A stretch of DNA of 10,426 nt from an uncultured Sphingomonadaceae bacterium (GTDB lineage: Bacteria; Pseudomonadota; Alphaproteobacteria; Sphingomonadales; Sphingomonadaceae): the NCBI GenBank assembly GCA_938016505.1, contig CALLWN010000109.1:1-10426 (forward strand), read 5' to 3'. This document shows, piece by piece, positions 1 to 6,183 of the stretch. Under the pieces are notes generated by a model. That model made no database searches. It saw only the letters and a list, made by a program, of their open reading frames with translations, and had not been told where the DNA came from. The translations under genes and the position numbers were made by a program. Position 1 is the stretch's first letter. Every line of letters begins with the position of its first letter.

Positions 1-143
1 CACCTCACCCCCGCAGCCTTCGCCGCAACGTTGCGCCCGCAACGGGCATCGCCGCTGCGCCACCCGAAAGGCCCCGCGCCGATGCCCGGCGCTCACGGCC
101 CCGGCGCGCGCACTCCTCACCTCGCCAGTCCAGTCGCCGCCCG

Positions 144-323
144 ATGGGCGACGGGGGGCAGGTCGGCCCGAACGGGCTGTGCTTTCCACCCGACGAGGCG
201 CTGCTTTACGCGGCCGAAAGCTGGCAGAGCCACGATCCGGCGGTGCCGCTCGTCATCCGGCGGTTCCGGGCGGAGGGCGGGCGGCTGTGGGGCGGCGACG
301 GGAGCGCAGGTGCCGCAAGGCGC
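144..323 (+). pseudogene. SMP-30/gluconolactonase-family gene fragment
   Basis: About 55 codons in one plus-strand frame resemble the central part of SMP-30/gluconolactonase/LRE beta-propellers, which hydrolyse sugar lactones to aldonic acids. The signature is GPNGLCFPPDEALLYAAES (the family usually has PNGLCFSPDE..LYV.ES), followed by an IRRFRAEGGRLWGG stretch matching the next blade. Nothing family-like precedes it in 1-143, and the match stops near 323, so N-terminal and C-terminal parts are missing. It therefore looks like debris rather than a gene. The family fits the neighbourhood, since a lactonase is the step between the SDR dehydrogenase and the galactonate dehydratase. A short translation in GC-rich DNA could resemble a family by chance, but the motif order and spacing make that unlikely. 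The rest of 1-358 holds nothing else I can support. Confidence 0.6.
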
Positions 324-358
324 GCGGGTGCGGCCGGGGCGCTTGGGTTTCGCCCACC

Positions 359-1117
359 CTACCCGGCGAAGCGCGCTGTCAGGCCGCCGTCGACGACCCA
401 GTTCGCCCCGGTGACGAAGGAGGCCTCGTCCGAGAGCAGGAAGACGATGCAGTTGGCGATCTCGGCAGGCGTGGCGATGCGGTGCATCGGGTGGGTCTCC
501 ATGACCTTCTCGCGCAGCGCGGGGTCGGACTTGGCGAAGAATTCGGCGACGAGCGCGGTTTCGGTATAGCCGGGCGACAGCGCGTTCACGCGGATCTGGT
601 GGCGCCCCATGTCGAGCGCAAGCGAGCGGGTCAGTCCGACGAGGCCGCTTTTCGCGGCGGCATAGGGGAAGAAACCGGGATAGGTCATCTCGGCATGGAC
701 GGAGGCGATGTTGACGATCGCGCCCTTCTGCGCGGCGATCATGCCGGGGAGCACCGCGCGGGCGACGAGCCAGGCGGATTTGAGGTCAACGGCAAAGACC
801 GCGTCCCACTGCTCCTCGGTCATCGCGACCGCGTCGGCATAGGAGTTCCGGCCGGCGTTGTTGACCAGACCGGTGACGGGGCCGAACCTGCCGGTGGCCT
901 CGGCCAGCGCCCGGGCGATGTCGGCCGCGCTGGTCACGTCGCCTTGCGCGAAATGGGCGCCCGGGCCGAGGCGCCCGGCGAGTGCGCGGCCTTCATCGGG
1001 GAGAAGGTCGATGAAACTGACGCGCGCGCCTTCGGCATGGGCCTTTTCGACCGTGGCCGCGCCGATGCCGCGGCTGCCGCCGGTGACAAGGATATGGTGG
1101 CCAGCGAGCCTGCCCAT
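359..1117 (-). CDS. SDR-family NAD(P)-dependent sugar dehydrogenase
   Basis: A complete 252-residue classical short-chain dehydrogenase, usual length for the family. Visible features are the cofactor glycine motif TGGSRGIG (12-19), an acidic residue after beta-2 (D37 in FIDLL, which usually goes with NAD preference), D60 of the adenine-binding loop, NNAG (86-89), and the catalytic S139, Y152 and K156 (YAAAK). The SPGYTET segment (181-187) and the terminal VDGG (242-245) are also typical. It is the last gene of the ABC-transporter operon, 12 bp after the permease, with a GGGGGAGG ribosome site before the ATG. Placement beside a sugar importer and a galactonate dehydratase suggests oxidation of an aldose at C1 to the lactone, as in galactose, arabinose or fucose dehydrogenases of this family. 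The exact sugar is not shown by the sequence. Confidence 0.9.
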   Translation of the reverse strand: MGRLAGHHILVTGGSRGIGAATVEKAHAEGARVSFIDLLPDEGRALAGRLGPGAHFAQGDVTSAADIARALAEATGRFGPVTGLVNNAGRNSYADAVAMTEEQWDAVFAVDLKSAWLVARAVLPGMIAAQKGAIVNIASVHAEMTYPGFFPYAAAKSGLVGLTRSLALDMGRHQIRVNALSPGYTETALVAEFFAKSDPALREKVMETHPMHRIATPAEIANCIVFLLSDEASFVTGANWVVDGGLTARFAG

Positions 1118-1129
1118 CGGCGCCTCCCC

Positions 1130-2158
1130 CTAGCGACCCGTCAGCGACTGGCGGCGGATCTTCCGGTCGATCAGGGTCTGCAGCACGACCGAGACGACGA
1201 TCACGAGGCCGAAGGCGAGCTGGGTGTAGAAGGCGTTGATGCCTGCGCTGACGATGCCGGCATTGATCGCGCCGATGATGTAGCTGGCCACGAAGGTGCC
1301 GACGACCGAGCCGGTGCCGCCGAAGACCGAGGTGCCGCCGAGGAAGACCGAGGCGATCGTGTTCAGCAGGAACCCCTCGCCGGTCGTAGGCCAGAAGTAG
1401 TAGCCGTAGATCGAGGTCATCACGCCCGAGAAGACGGCCATGACGCCCACGAGCATGAAGGCGCGGGTCTTGACGCTGACCGCGTTGACGCCCATCAGCC
1501 GCGCCGAGGTGGGGTTGTCGCCCACGAGGAAGACATGCGCGCCAAAGCGGGTGCGGTTCAGGAGATACCAGGCGCCGATCAGGATCACGATCATCCACAG
1601 GGTCTGGATGGGCACACCGAAGGGCATGGAGCGGAAGATGGCGTGCATCTCCGGGTAGGCCTCGGCCGTGAGCGGCACGCCGGTGCCTTTCATGAGGACG
1701 AGTTCGAGACCCCGGAAAAGGAAGCTCGTCCCGATGGTGATGACGAGCGAGGGGATGTTGAGCCAGGAGACGAGCGTGCCGTTGATCCAGCCGCAGAGCG
1801 CGCCGGTGGCGAAGGCGGCGAGGAGCCCGATGGGCCAGGGGACGCCCATGGGCACGAGAAGCGCGAAGGCGGCGGTGCCGAGCGCCATGACCGAAGGGAA
1901 GGAGAGGTCGATCTCTCCGGTGATGACGACGAAGGTAAGCGCGATGGCGATGATGCCGAATTGCGGCGTCGTCTGCGCGAAGGCAAGGTAGATGTTGACG
2001 TTGGTGAATACCGCGGGGGCCGCCACGACGAAGGCCAGCCACATGGCGAGGCCCACGCCGATGATGCCCATCTGGCTGCCGTAGCGGCGCAGGAGCGAGG
2101 GCGGGGCGACGCGGTTGTCCGCCGGTTTGGCGCCGGATTGGGCAGGCGTGTCGGTCAT
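1130..2158 (-). CDS. Sugar ABC transporter permease (RbsC/FrcC type)
   Basis: A 342-residue inner-membrane permease of the CUT2 (ribose/fructose/xylose) branch, BPD_transp_2 family. A soluble N-terminal tail of about 30 residues is followed by many hydrophobic segments, for example roughly 31-50, 67-80, 108-124, 186-200, 234-250 and 314-330. Family signatures are GEIDLSFPSV (81-90) in the substrate path, the GDNPTSARLMGVN loop (213-225; family form GxNxxAArxxGI) and FLGGTSVFGGTGSVVGT (272-288), the region that contacts the ATPase. Length is normal. It lies 27 bp after the ATPase gene and 12 bp before the SDR gene, on the same strand. It should form the membrane channel, probably as a dimer, with the neighbouring ATPase and binding protein. 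Confidence 0.93.
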   Translation of the reverse strand: MTDTPAQSGAKPADNRVAPPSLLRRYGSQMGIIGVGLAMWLAFVVAAPAVFTNVNIYLAFAQTTPQFGIIAIALTFVVITGEIDLSFPSVMALGTAAFALLVPMGVPWPIGLLAAFATGALCGWINGTLVSWLNIPSLVITIGTSFLFRGLELVLMKGTGVPLTAEAYPEMHAIFRSMPFGVPIQTLWMIVILIGAWYLLNRTRFGAHVFLVGDNPTSARLMGVNAVSVKTRAFMLVGVMAVFSGVMTSIYGYYFWPTTGEGFLLNTIASVFLGGTSVFGGTGSVVGTFVASYIIGAINAGIVSAGINAFYTQLAFGLVIVVSVVLQTLIDRKIRRQSLTGR

Positions 2159-2185
2159 GGGCGGGCCTTCGATGCAGCGCGACGT

Positions 2186-2968
2186 TCAGTTGAGCGAGCC
2201 TGTGCGGGCGACGCGGTAGAGGCGGTCGATGAGATCTTCCATGGTGATCTGCGTCTTGTCATAGACGCCGGCCACGCGGCCGCGGTCGAGGACGTAGAGC
2301 CGGTCGACCACCGGGTAGACGTGGAAGATGTTGTGGTCGATGAAGATCGCGGACTTGCCCGCGGCCTTGATGTTGCGGACGAAATCGAGCGTCTTGGCGG
2401 TTTCCGTCAGCGACAGGCCCATCGTGGGTTCGTCGAGGATGACGAGCTGGGCGTCGAAATAGAGCGCGCGGGTGATGGCAACGCCCTGTTTCTCGCCGCC
2501 CGACATGGTGGCCACCACGTTGTCGGGGTGCACGGCGGCGGAGGTGAAGCCCATGTGTTCCGACATCAGGCGGGCGGATTCCGCGCGCATCTTCCTGACG
2601 TCGAGGAGGCCCCACCTCGTGCGGGGCTCGCGGCCCATGAACATGTTGCGCCAGATGGGCTGTTTTTCGCAGAGCGCGCGTTCCTGATAGACCGTCTCGA
2701 TCCCGAGGCTGCGGGCGCGCGCGACGGACCAGTCGTCGATCCGTTCGCCCTTGAACCAGATCTCGCCGCCGGGGTCGGGGCGGTGGAAGCCCATGATCGT
2801 CTTGACCAGGGTTGACTTGCCCGCGCCGTTGTCCCCCAGAAGTCCCAGGATTTCGCCGGGATAGACGGCGAAGTTGATGCCGGAGAGGGAGCGCACCTCG
2901 CCGAAGGTCTTGGACACGTTGCGCAGCTCGATCACCGGCGTGCTGGTGGGGGGGGCGGGCGTCGTCAT
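2186..2968 (-). CDS. Sugar ABC transporter ATP-binding protein (FrcA type, single domain)
   Basis: A 260-residue ATPase with one nucleotide-binding domain, as in the FrcA group, not the two-domain layout of RbsA/XylG (about 500 residues). Visible motifs are Walker A GDNGAGKST (45-53), Q-loop Q95, signature MSGGEKQ (155-161), Walker B LVILDEP (175-181) and the switch histidine H212 in IFIDHNI. All residues needed for ATP hydrolysis are present. The signature reads SGGE instead of SGGQ, which is common in this branch. It sits between the binding protein (54 bp away, with a stem-loop in the gap) and the permease (27 bp away). It should act on the cytoplasmic face as a homodimer powering import. 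Sugar identity cannot be read from this subunit. Confidence 0.94.
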   Translation of the reverse strand: MTTPAPPTSTPVIELRNVSKTFGEVRSLSGINFAVYPGEILGLLGDNGAGKSTLVKTIMGFHRPDPGGEIWFKGERIDDWSVARARSLGIETVYQERALCEKQPIWRNMFMGREPRTRWGLLDVRKMRAESARLMSEHMGFTSAAVHPDNVVATMSGGEKQGVAITRALYFDAQLVILDEPTMGLSLTETAKTLDFVRNIKAAGKSAIFIDHNIFHVYPVVDRLYVLDRGRVAGVYDKTQITMEDLIDRLYRVARTGSLN

Positions 2969-2988
2969 CGGGCTGTCCTGCGGATGAT

Positions 2989-3015
2989 GGCCCTCCCGCA
3001 GGGCGCGGGAGGGCC
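2989..3015 (-). promoter_or_regulatory. Intercistronic stem-loop behind the binding-protein gene
   Basis: Perfect 10-bp inverted repeat: GGCCCTCCCG at 2989-2998 and CGGGAGGGCC at 3006-3015, with a 7-base loop. On the transcribed (minus) strand it begins 7 bases after the binding-protein stop codon and ends 20 bases before the ATPase start. No T-run follows, so it is not a classical terminator. Such hairpins between a binding-protein gene and the next transporter genes are known to protect the upstream mRNA or cause partial termination, giving excess binding protein. That role here is inferred. Confidence 0.7.
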
Positions 3016-3022
3016 GGGGGCG

Positions 3023-4024
3023 TCAGCGGATCTCGACCGCCGCGAGCGGGGCCACGGCTTCGACGTTGGAGGCATCGACGAAGGCGCCGGCGGTGTTGAT
3101 GTCGAGACCGGAGAAACCGTATTTCTTGGTCAGGCAGATGTTCAGGATCGGCAGGTAGCCCTGCAGGAAGGGCTGCTGGTCGATGACGAGGCTCTGGTAG
3201 CCTTCCTGGATGGCCTGGGCCGTATTGGGCGACATGTCGAAGCCCGCGAAGAACACCTGGCCGGGCTGAAGGCCCGCGGCCTTGGCATAGACTCCGACGT
3301 TCGAGGTCAGGCCGCCGTGGTCGGTGACGACGATCTTGATGTCGGGGTTGGCGCCCATCACGCCCACGAAGGTCGCGGTCCCGGCGTTGGGATCGGCGTT
3401 CGTTGCGGCGTCGATTTCCTGATAGATGACGTTCAGGCCGGCCTCGGTGAAGGCGTCGATGACGCCGACGGTCCGCTGGCCGCGGTCGCCGCCCTGGCCC
3501 TGGAGACCCCAGACGAAGACGGTGTCACCCGCGACGACGCCCGACCGTTTCACCGCCTCGGCGGCAAGCGCGTGGCCGGCGGCATAGTTGGGCGCGCCGA
3601 CATAGCCGAAGCCCTGCGACGCATATTTGGCCTGGGATTCGGGCAGCGCGGTGTTGAGCGTGGTGAAGATGATGCCCGAGGCGAATGCCTGGTCCACGAT
3701 GGGACCGGTCGCGGGTTCGCCGGGAAAGCCGTAGGTCGCGATACCGTCCACTCCGGTGGCGACAGCCTGCTGGATCTGCTGGAGCATCAGGTTGGGATCC
3801 CAGTTCGAGAAGTAGTAGGTGACTTTGGGACCGAGATCGAGTTCCGCCTGGCGGAAGCCGTTGTAGACGTTGTTGGCGAACACGCCACCCTGCGGGCCGC
3901 CGGGGAAGGCGGCGATGTTGACGCCCGAGCACCACTTTTCGGTGGGGAAGGCAACGGCACCGGTGGCGGCAAGGGCTGCGGTCGAGCAGGCAAAGGCCGT
4001 CAGCAAGAGCTTGGTCGAAGTCAT
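3023..4024 (-). CDS. Sugar ABC transporter periplasmic substrate-binding protein
   Basis: A 333-residue secreted binding protein of the ribose/galactose-binding type (Peripl_BP_4). The N-terminus has a signal peptide: one Lys near the start, hydrophobic core 6-22, and a likely cleavage after AVA at 23-25. The Cys at 13 lies within the core and lacks a good lipobox, so a free periplasmic protein is more likely than a lipoprotein. The mature part shows the two-lobe pattern, with AVATGVDGIATYGF in lobe one and a NPDIKIVVTDHGG stretch in lobe two. It is first in the operon, directly downstream of the divergent control region, with a strong ribosome site GGGAGGAT (plus-strand 4033-4040) 8 bases before the ATG. 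It captures the sugar for the ATPase and permease that follow. The ligand is unknown; an aldose such as galactose fits the neighbouring catabolic genes. Confidence 0.93.
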   Translation of the reverse strand: MTSTKLLLTAFACSTAALAATGAVAFPTEKWCSGVNIAAFPGGPQGGVFANNVYNGFRQAELDLGPKVTYYFSNWDPNLMLQQIQQAVATGVDGIATYGFPGEPATGPIVDQAFASGIIFTTLNTALPESQAKYASQGFGYVGAPNYAAGHALAAEAVKRSGVVAGDTVFVWGLQGQGGDRGQRTVGVIDAFTEAGLNVIYQEIDAATNADPNAGTATFVGVMGANPDIKIVVTDHGGLTSNVGVYAKAAGLQPGQVFFAGFDMSPNTAQAIQEGYQSLVIDQQPFLQGYLPILNICLTKKYGFSGLDINTAGAFVDASNVEAVAPLAAVEIR

Positions 4025-4089
4025 GTCAGGTCATCCTCCCGAAACGGCCCTCTGGCGGTTCTGGGCCGCGCGTGAGGGTCACACAAGAA

Positions 4090-4118
4090 TGCATAATGAA
4101 GTCATACAAGGCTGTCCA
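4090..4118 (-). promoter_or_regulatory. Predicted sigma-70-like promoter of the transporter operon
   Basis: On the minus strand TGGACA (plus 4113-4118; 5 of 6 to the -35 consensus) is followed after 17 bp by TATGCA (plus 4090-4095; a weak -10, 3 of 6). Transcription would begin near 4083, leaving a leader of about 60 bases before the ATG at 4024. The regulator half-site at 4101-4110 lies in the spacer, which would let a repressor block it. The -10 is poor and the call rests on position and spacing. Confidence 0.4.
4101..4110. promoter_or_regulatory. Putative GntR operator half-site
   Basis: GTCATACAAG here is an exact 10-base copy of the left arm of the palindrome at 4252-4272. No matching right arm follows; the next bases TGTCCACGG do not pair. 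It falls between the predicted -35 and -10 of the transporter promoter. The two copies are 151 bp apart. It could be a weak second binding site for the regulator. Confidence 0.5.
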
Positions 4119-4193
4119 CGGTTTTCTTTCAGCCATCACCCATGGATGAGGATCTTTCTTTTTTCCCAATGCAAAGACGCAGCGCGGCATTCC

Positions 4194-4207
4194 CTGCGGC
4201 GCCGCAG
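4194..4207. repeat. 14-bp perfect palindrome in the divergent region
   Basis: CTGCGGCGCCGCAG reads the same on both strands. It lies upstream of the regulator gene between the two operator-like sites. It has no loop, so as RNA it would form a poor hairpin; a DNA-binding site is possible, but GC-rich palindromes also arise by chance in such DNA. Confidence 0.4.
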
Positions 4208-4215
4208 CGTGGCCT

Positions 4216-4239
4216 CGATGTGGACGTCGATGTGGACGT
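4216..4239. repeat. Two 12-bp tandem repeats upstream of the regulator
   Basis: CGATGTGGACGT occurs twice with no gap (4216-4227 and 4228-4239), just before the regulator's operator. Each copy contains TGGACG, which resembles a -35 hexamer, but I found no convincing -10 at the right distance. It may be a recent slippage duplication or an array of binding sites. Confidence 0.55.
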
Positions 4240-4251
4240 TATGAAAAAGGT

Positions 4252-4272
4252 GTCATACAAGTATTGCATGAC
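4252..4272. promoter_or_regulatory. GntR-type operator palindrome
   Basis: Left arm GTCATACAA (4252-4260), 3-base centre, right arm TTGCATGAC (4264-4272). The arms are complementary at 8 of 9 positions. Size and symmetry fit FadR-branch GntR operators. It overlaps the proposed ATG of the GntR gene (4268), and its left arm recurs at 4101-4110. This strongly suggests autoregulation plus control of the divergent transporter operon. Confidence 0.7.
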
Positions 4273-5038
4273 TGATGTGTTTCCCGAGTCTTTGGCGAGG
4301 GACCGCCCCGCCGCGCCGCGCGTGGCGGAGATGCTGGTGGCTGACGTGATCGAACGGCTGGCGATCGGCGACCGGCTTCCTTCCGAGGCGGAGTTGGCCC
4401 AGCGCTTCGGGGTGAGCCGGGTGACGGTGCGCGAGGCGCTCAAGATCCTTGCGGGGCAAGGGCTGGTGGCGCTGGCCCGGGGGCGGCGGGCCACGGTGAC
4501 GCAGCCGGACGGGGCGCTGTTCGGCGGGTTCTTGCGGTCGCTGATCCGGTCGGACCCGCGGGCGATGTTCGACCTGTTGCAAGTGCGCCGCGTGCTCGAG
4601 GTGCAGTCGGTGCAGATGGCCTGCCGCCATGCGAGCCGGGCGGGGCTGATGGCCGTGGAGGCGGCGCTGGAGGCGATGCGGGTGGCGGCTCTGGCGGCGG
4701 ATGCGGGCGATTCGGCGGGCGAAGGCGCCTTTGCCGCGGCGGACGTGCGGTTTCACCAGGCGGTGGCGCTCGCCGGGGGGAACCGGGTGCTGACCTTCCT
4801 GTTCGAGGCGATGGAGGCGACCCTGATGGAGGCGTTTCTGGCCAGCCAGCGCGGCCAGCGGCGGTCGGGCAAGTCGCTGATGGCGAGCGGTTACGAGGCG
4901 CATCGGGCGATCTACGACCATCTCCGGGCGCGCGACGAAAAGGCGGCGGTCGAGGCGATGATCGCGCTCTTGCAGGGCGCCGAACAGCATCTGCGCTGGG
5001 CGATGGACAACCTGCGGGACGGGTCGCGGGAGGGGTGA
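4268..5038 (+). CDS. GntR-family regulator, FadR/FCD subfamily (DgoR-like position)
   Basis: A 256-residue regulator from the ATG at 4268. Upstream in-frame ATGs at 4142 and 4241 would add a low-complexity tail and were not chosen, although a GAAAAAGG ribosome-like site ending at 4250 is rather far from 4268. The winged helix-turn-helix spans about 15-80, with LPSEAELAQRFGVSRVTVRE at 37-56. The C-terminal FCD domain (about 99-245) is the ligand sensor; family metal ligands are seen at D159, H163 and H212, but the fourth position (about 234) is Leu instead of His. The stop overlaps the dgoD start (TGATG), so they are co-translated. E. coli dgoD is likewise controlled by a GntR/FCD protein, DgoR. 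It probably represses both operons until an aldonate or keto-deoxy acid binds. Confidence 0.9.
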   Translation: MTDVFPESLARDRPAAPRVAEMLVADVIERLAIGDRLPSEAELAQRFGVSRVTVREALKILAGQGLVALARGRRATVTQPDGALFGGFLRSLIRSDPRAMFDLLQVRRVLEVQSVQMACRHASRAGLMAVEAALEAMRVAALAADAGDSAGEGAFAAADVRFHQAVALAGGNRVLTFLFEAMEATLMEAFLASQRGQRRSGKSLMASGYEAHRAIYDHLRARDEKAAVEAMIALLQGAEQHLRWAMDNLRDGSREG

Positions 5039-6183
5039 TGCGGATCACGGGTCTGAAGACATGGGTGGTGCCGCCGCGGTGGCTGTTTCTCAAGGTCGAG
5101 ACCGATGCGGGGATCGCCGGATGGGGCGAGCCGGTGCTGGAGGGACATGCCGAGACGCTTGCCGCGGCCGTGCGGGAGCTGGAGGACTTCCTGATCGGGC
5201 TGGATCCGCGTCGGATCGAGGACATCTGGCAGATGATCTATCGCAACGGCTGCTATCGCGGTGGGCCGGTGCTGATGAGCGCGCTGTCCGGCGTGGACAT
5301 GGCCCTGTGGGACATCAAGGGCAAGGATCTGGGCGCGCCGGTGCATGCGCTTCTGGGCGGGCCGGTTCGGGACAGGGTGCGCACCTATCGCTGGACGGGG
5401 GGCGACCGTCCGGCGGACCTGATCGAAGGAGTCCGGGCCGTACAGCGGCAAGGCTATGGTGCGGTCAAGTTCAACATCTGCGAAGAATTGCAGATCGTTG
5501 ACTCCTATAGGAAAGTGGATGGAATCGTCCGCATTCTGGGCGAGCTGCGCGACGCCGTGGGGGCCGAGATGGACCTGGCCTTCGACTTTCACGGGCGGGT
5601 GCATCTGCCGATGGCGGGGGTGCTGTTGCGCGAACTGGAACCGCTGCGGCCGATGTTCGTGGAGGATGCCGTGGTCTCGGCCATGGTCGAGGCGATGGCC
5701 GAGTTGCAGCGGGCGACGTCGATTCCGCTCTGCATCGGGGAACGCCTGCACAGCCGCTACGATTTCAAGCAGGTCTTCGAGAGGCGGGCGGCGCGGGTCA
5801 TCAATCCCGACACCGCGCATGTGGGCGGCATTTCCGAGATGGTGCGGATCGGGCATTGGGCGGAAGGCTATGACGTGGCGCTGGCACCGCATTGCCCGAT
5901 CGGGCCGATCGCGCTGGCGGCCTCGCTGCAGGTGGATGCGGTCTGTCACAACGCCTTCATCCAGGAGCAGTCGATCGGCATCCACTACAATGCCGGGGCG
6001 GATGTGCTGGATTATGTGAGGCCCGGCGGGATCGTCGTGGAGGACGGGCATCTCATGGTGCCGCAGGGGCCGGGGCTGGGCATCGAGGTGGACGAGGCGC
6101 ATGTGGCGGCGATGGCGAAGGTCGGCCATCGCTGGCGCGCGCCGGTCTGGCGGCATCGCGACGGGTCGATTGCGGAATGGTGA
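5038..6183 (+). CDS. dgoD: D-galactonate dehydratase (mandelate racemase/enolase superfamily)
   Basis: A 381-residue enzyme collinear with E. coli DgoD (382 residues), which removes water from D-galactonate to give 2-keto-3-deoxy-D-galactonate. From the ATG at 5038 the catalytic residues fall at the same numbers as in E. coli: D183 and H185 in DFHGR, metal ligands E209 and E235, and H285 in APHCPIGP. The N-terminus PPRWLFLKVETD and the end WRHRDGSIAEW are also DgoD-like. One difference is FVEDAV at 207-212, where E. coli has FIEEPV; the metal ligand is kept. A GTG at 5035 would add one residue. A GGGAGGGG ribosome site precedes it, and it overlaps the regulator stop and the next gene start. 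A closely related acid-sugar dehydratase of other stereochemistry cannot be excluded. Confidence 0.88.
   Translation: MRITGLKTWVVPPRWLFLKVETDAGIAGWGEPVLEGHAETLAAAVRELEDFLIGLDPRRIEDIWQMIYRNGCYRGGPVLMSALSGVDMALWDIKGKDLGAPVHALLGGPVRDRVRTYRWTGGDRPADLIEGVRAVQRQGYGAVKFNICEELQIVDSYRKVDGIVRILGELRDAVGAEMDLAFDFHGRVHLPMAGVLLRELEPLRPMFVEDAVVSAMVEAMAELQRATSIPLCIGERLHSRYDFKQVFERRAARVINPDTAHVGGISEMVRIGHWAEGYDVALAPHCPIGPIALAASLQVDAVCHNAFIQEQSIGIHYNAGADVLDYVRPGGIVVEDGHLMVPQGPGLGIEVDEAHVAAMAKVGHRWRAPVWRHRDGSIAEW

Noticed and set aside
24..44. Overlapping inverted repeats at the left edge (CGCAACGTTGCG, and CGTTGCG with CGCAACG)
   Set aside because: Short and GC-rich, with a 2-base loop in the longer form, no T-run and no adjacent gene end; not enough to call a terminator or operator.
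179..2815. Very long plus-strand open frame (878 codons), rich in Asp, Glu, Gly, Arg and His
   Set aside because: It lies antisense to three well-supported genes (SDR, permease, ATPase). Its composition is the mirror of their codon use in high-GC DNA, and it has no recognisable domain.
2984..4075. Plus-strand open frame of 363 codons opposite the binding-protein gene
   Set aside because: Antisense shadow of the clear substrate-binding protein; low-complexity composition and no motif.
4912..6156. Minus-strand open frame of 414 codons opposite dgoD
   Set aside because: Shadow of dgoD, whose catalytic residues match exactly on the plus strand; the antisense product is His/Arg/Pro-rich without a domain.
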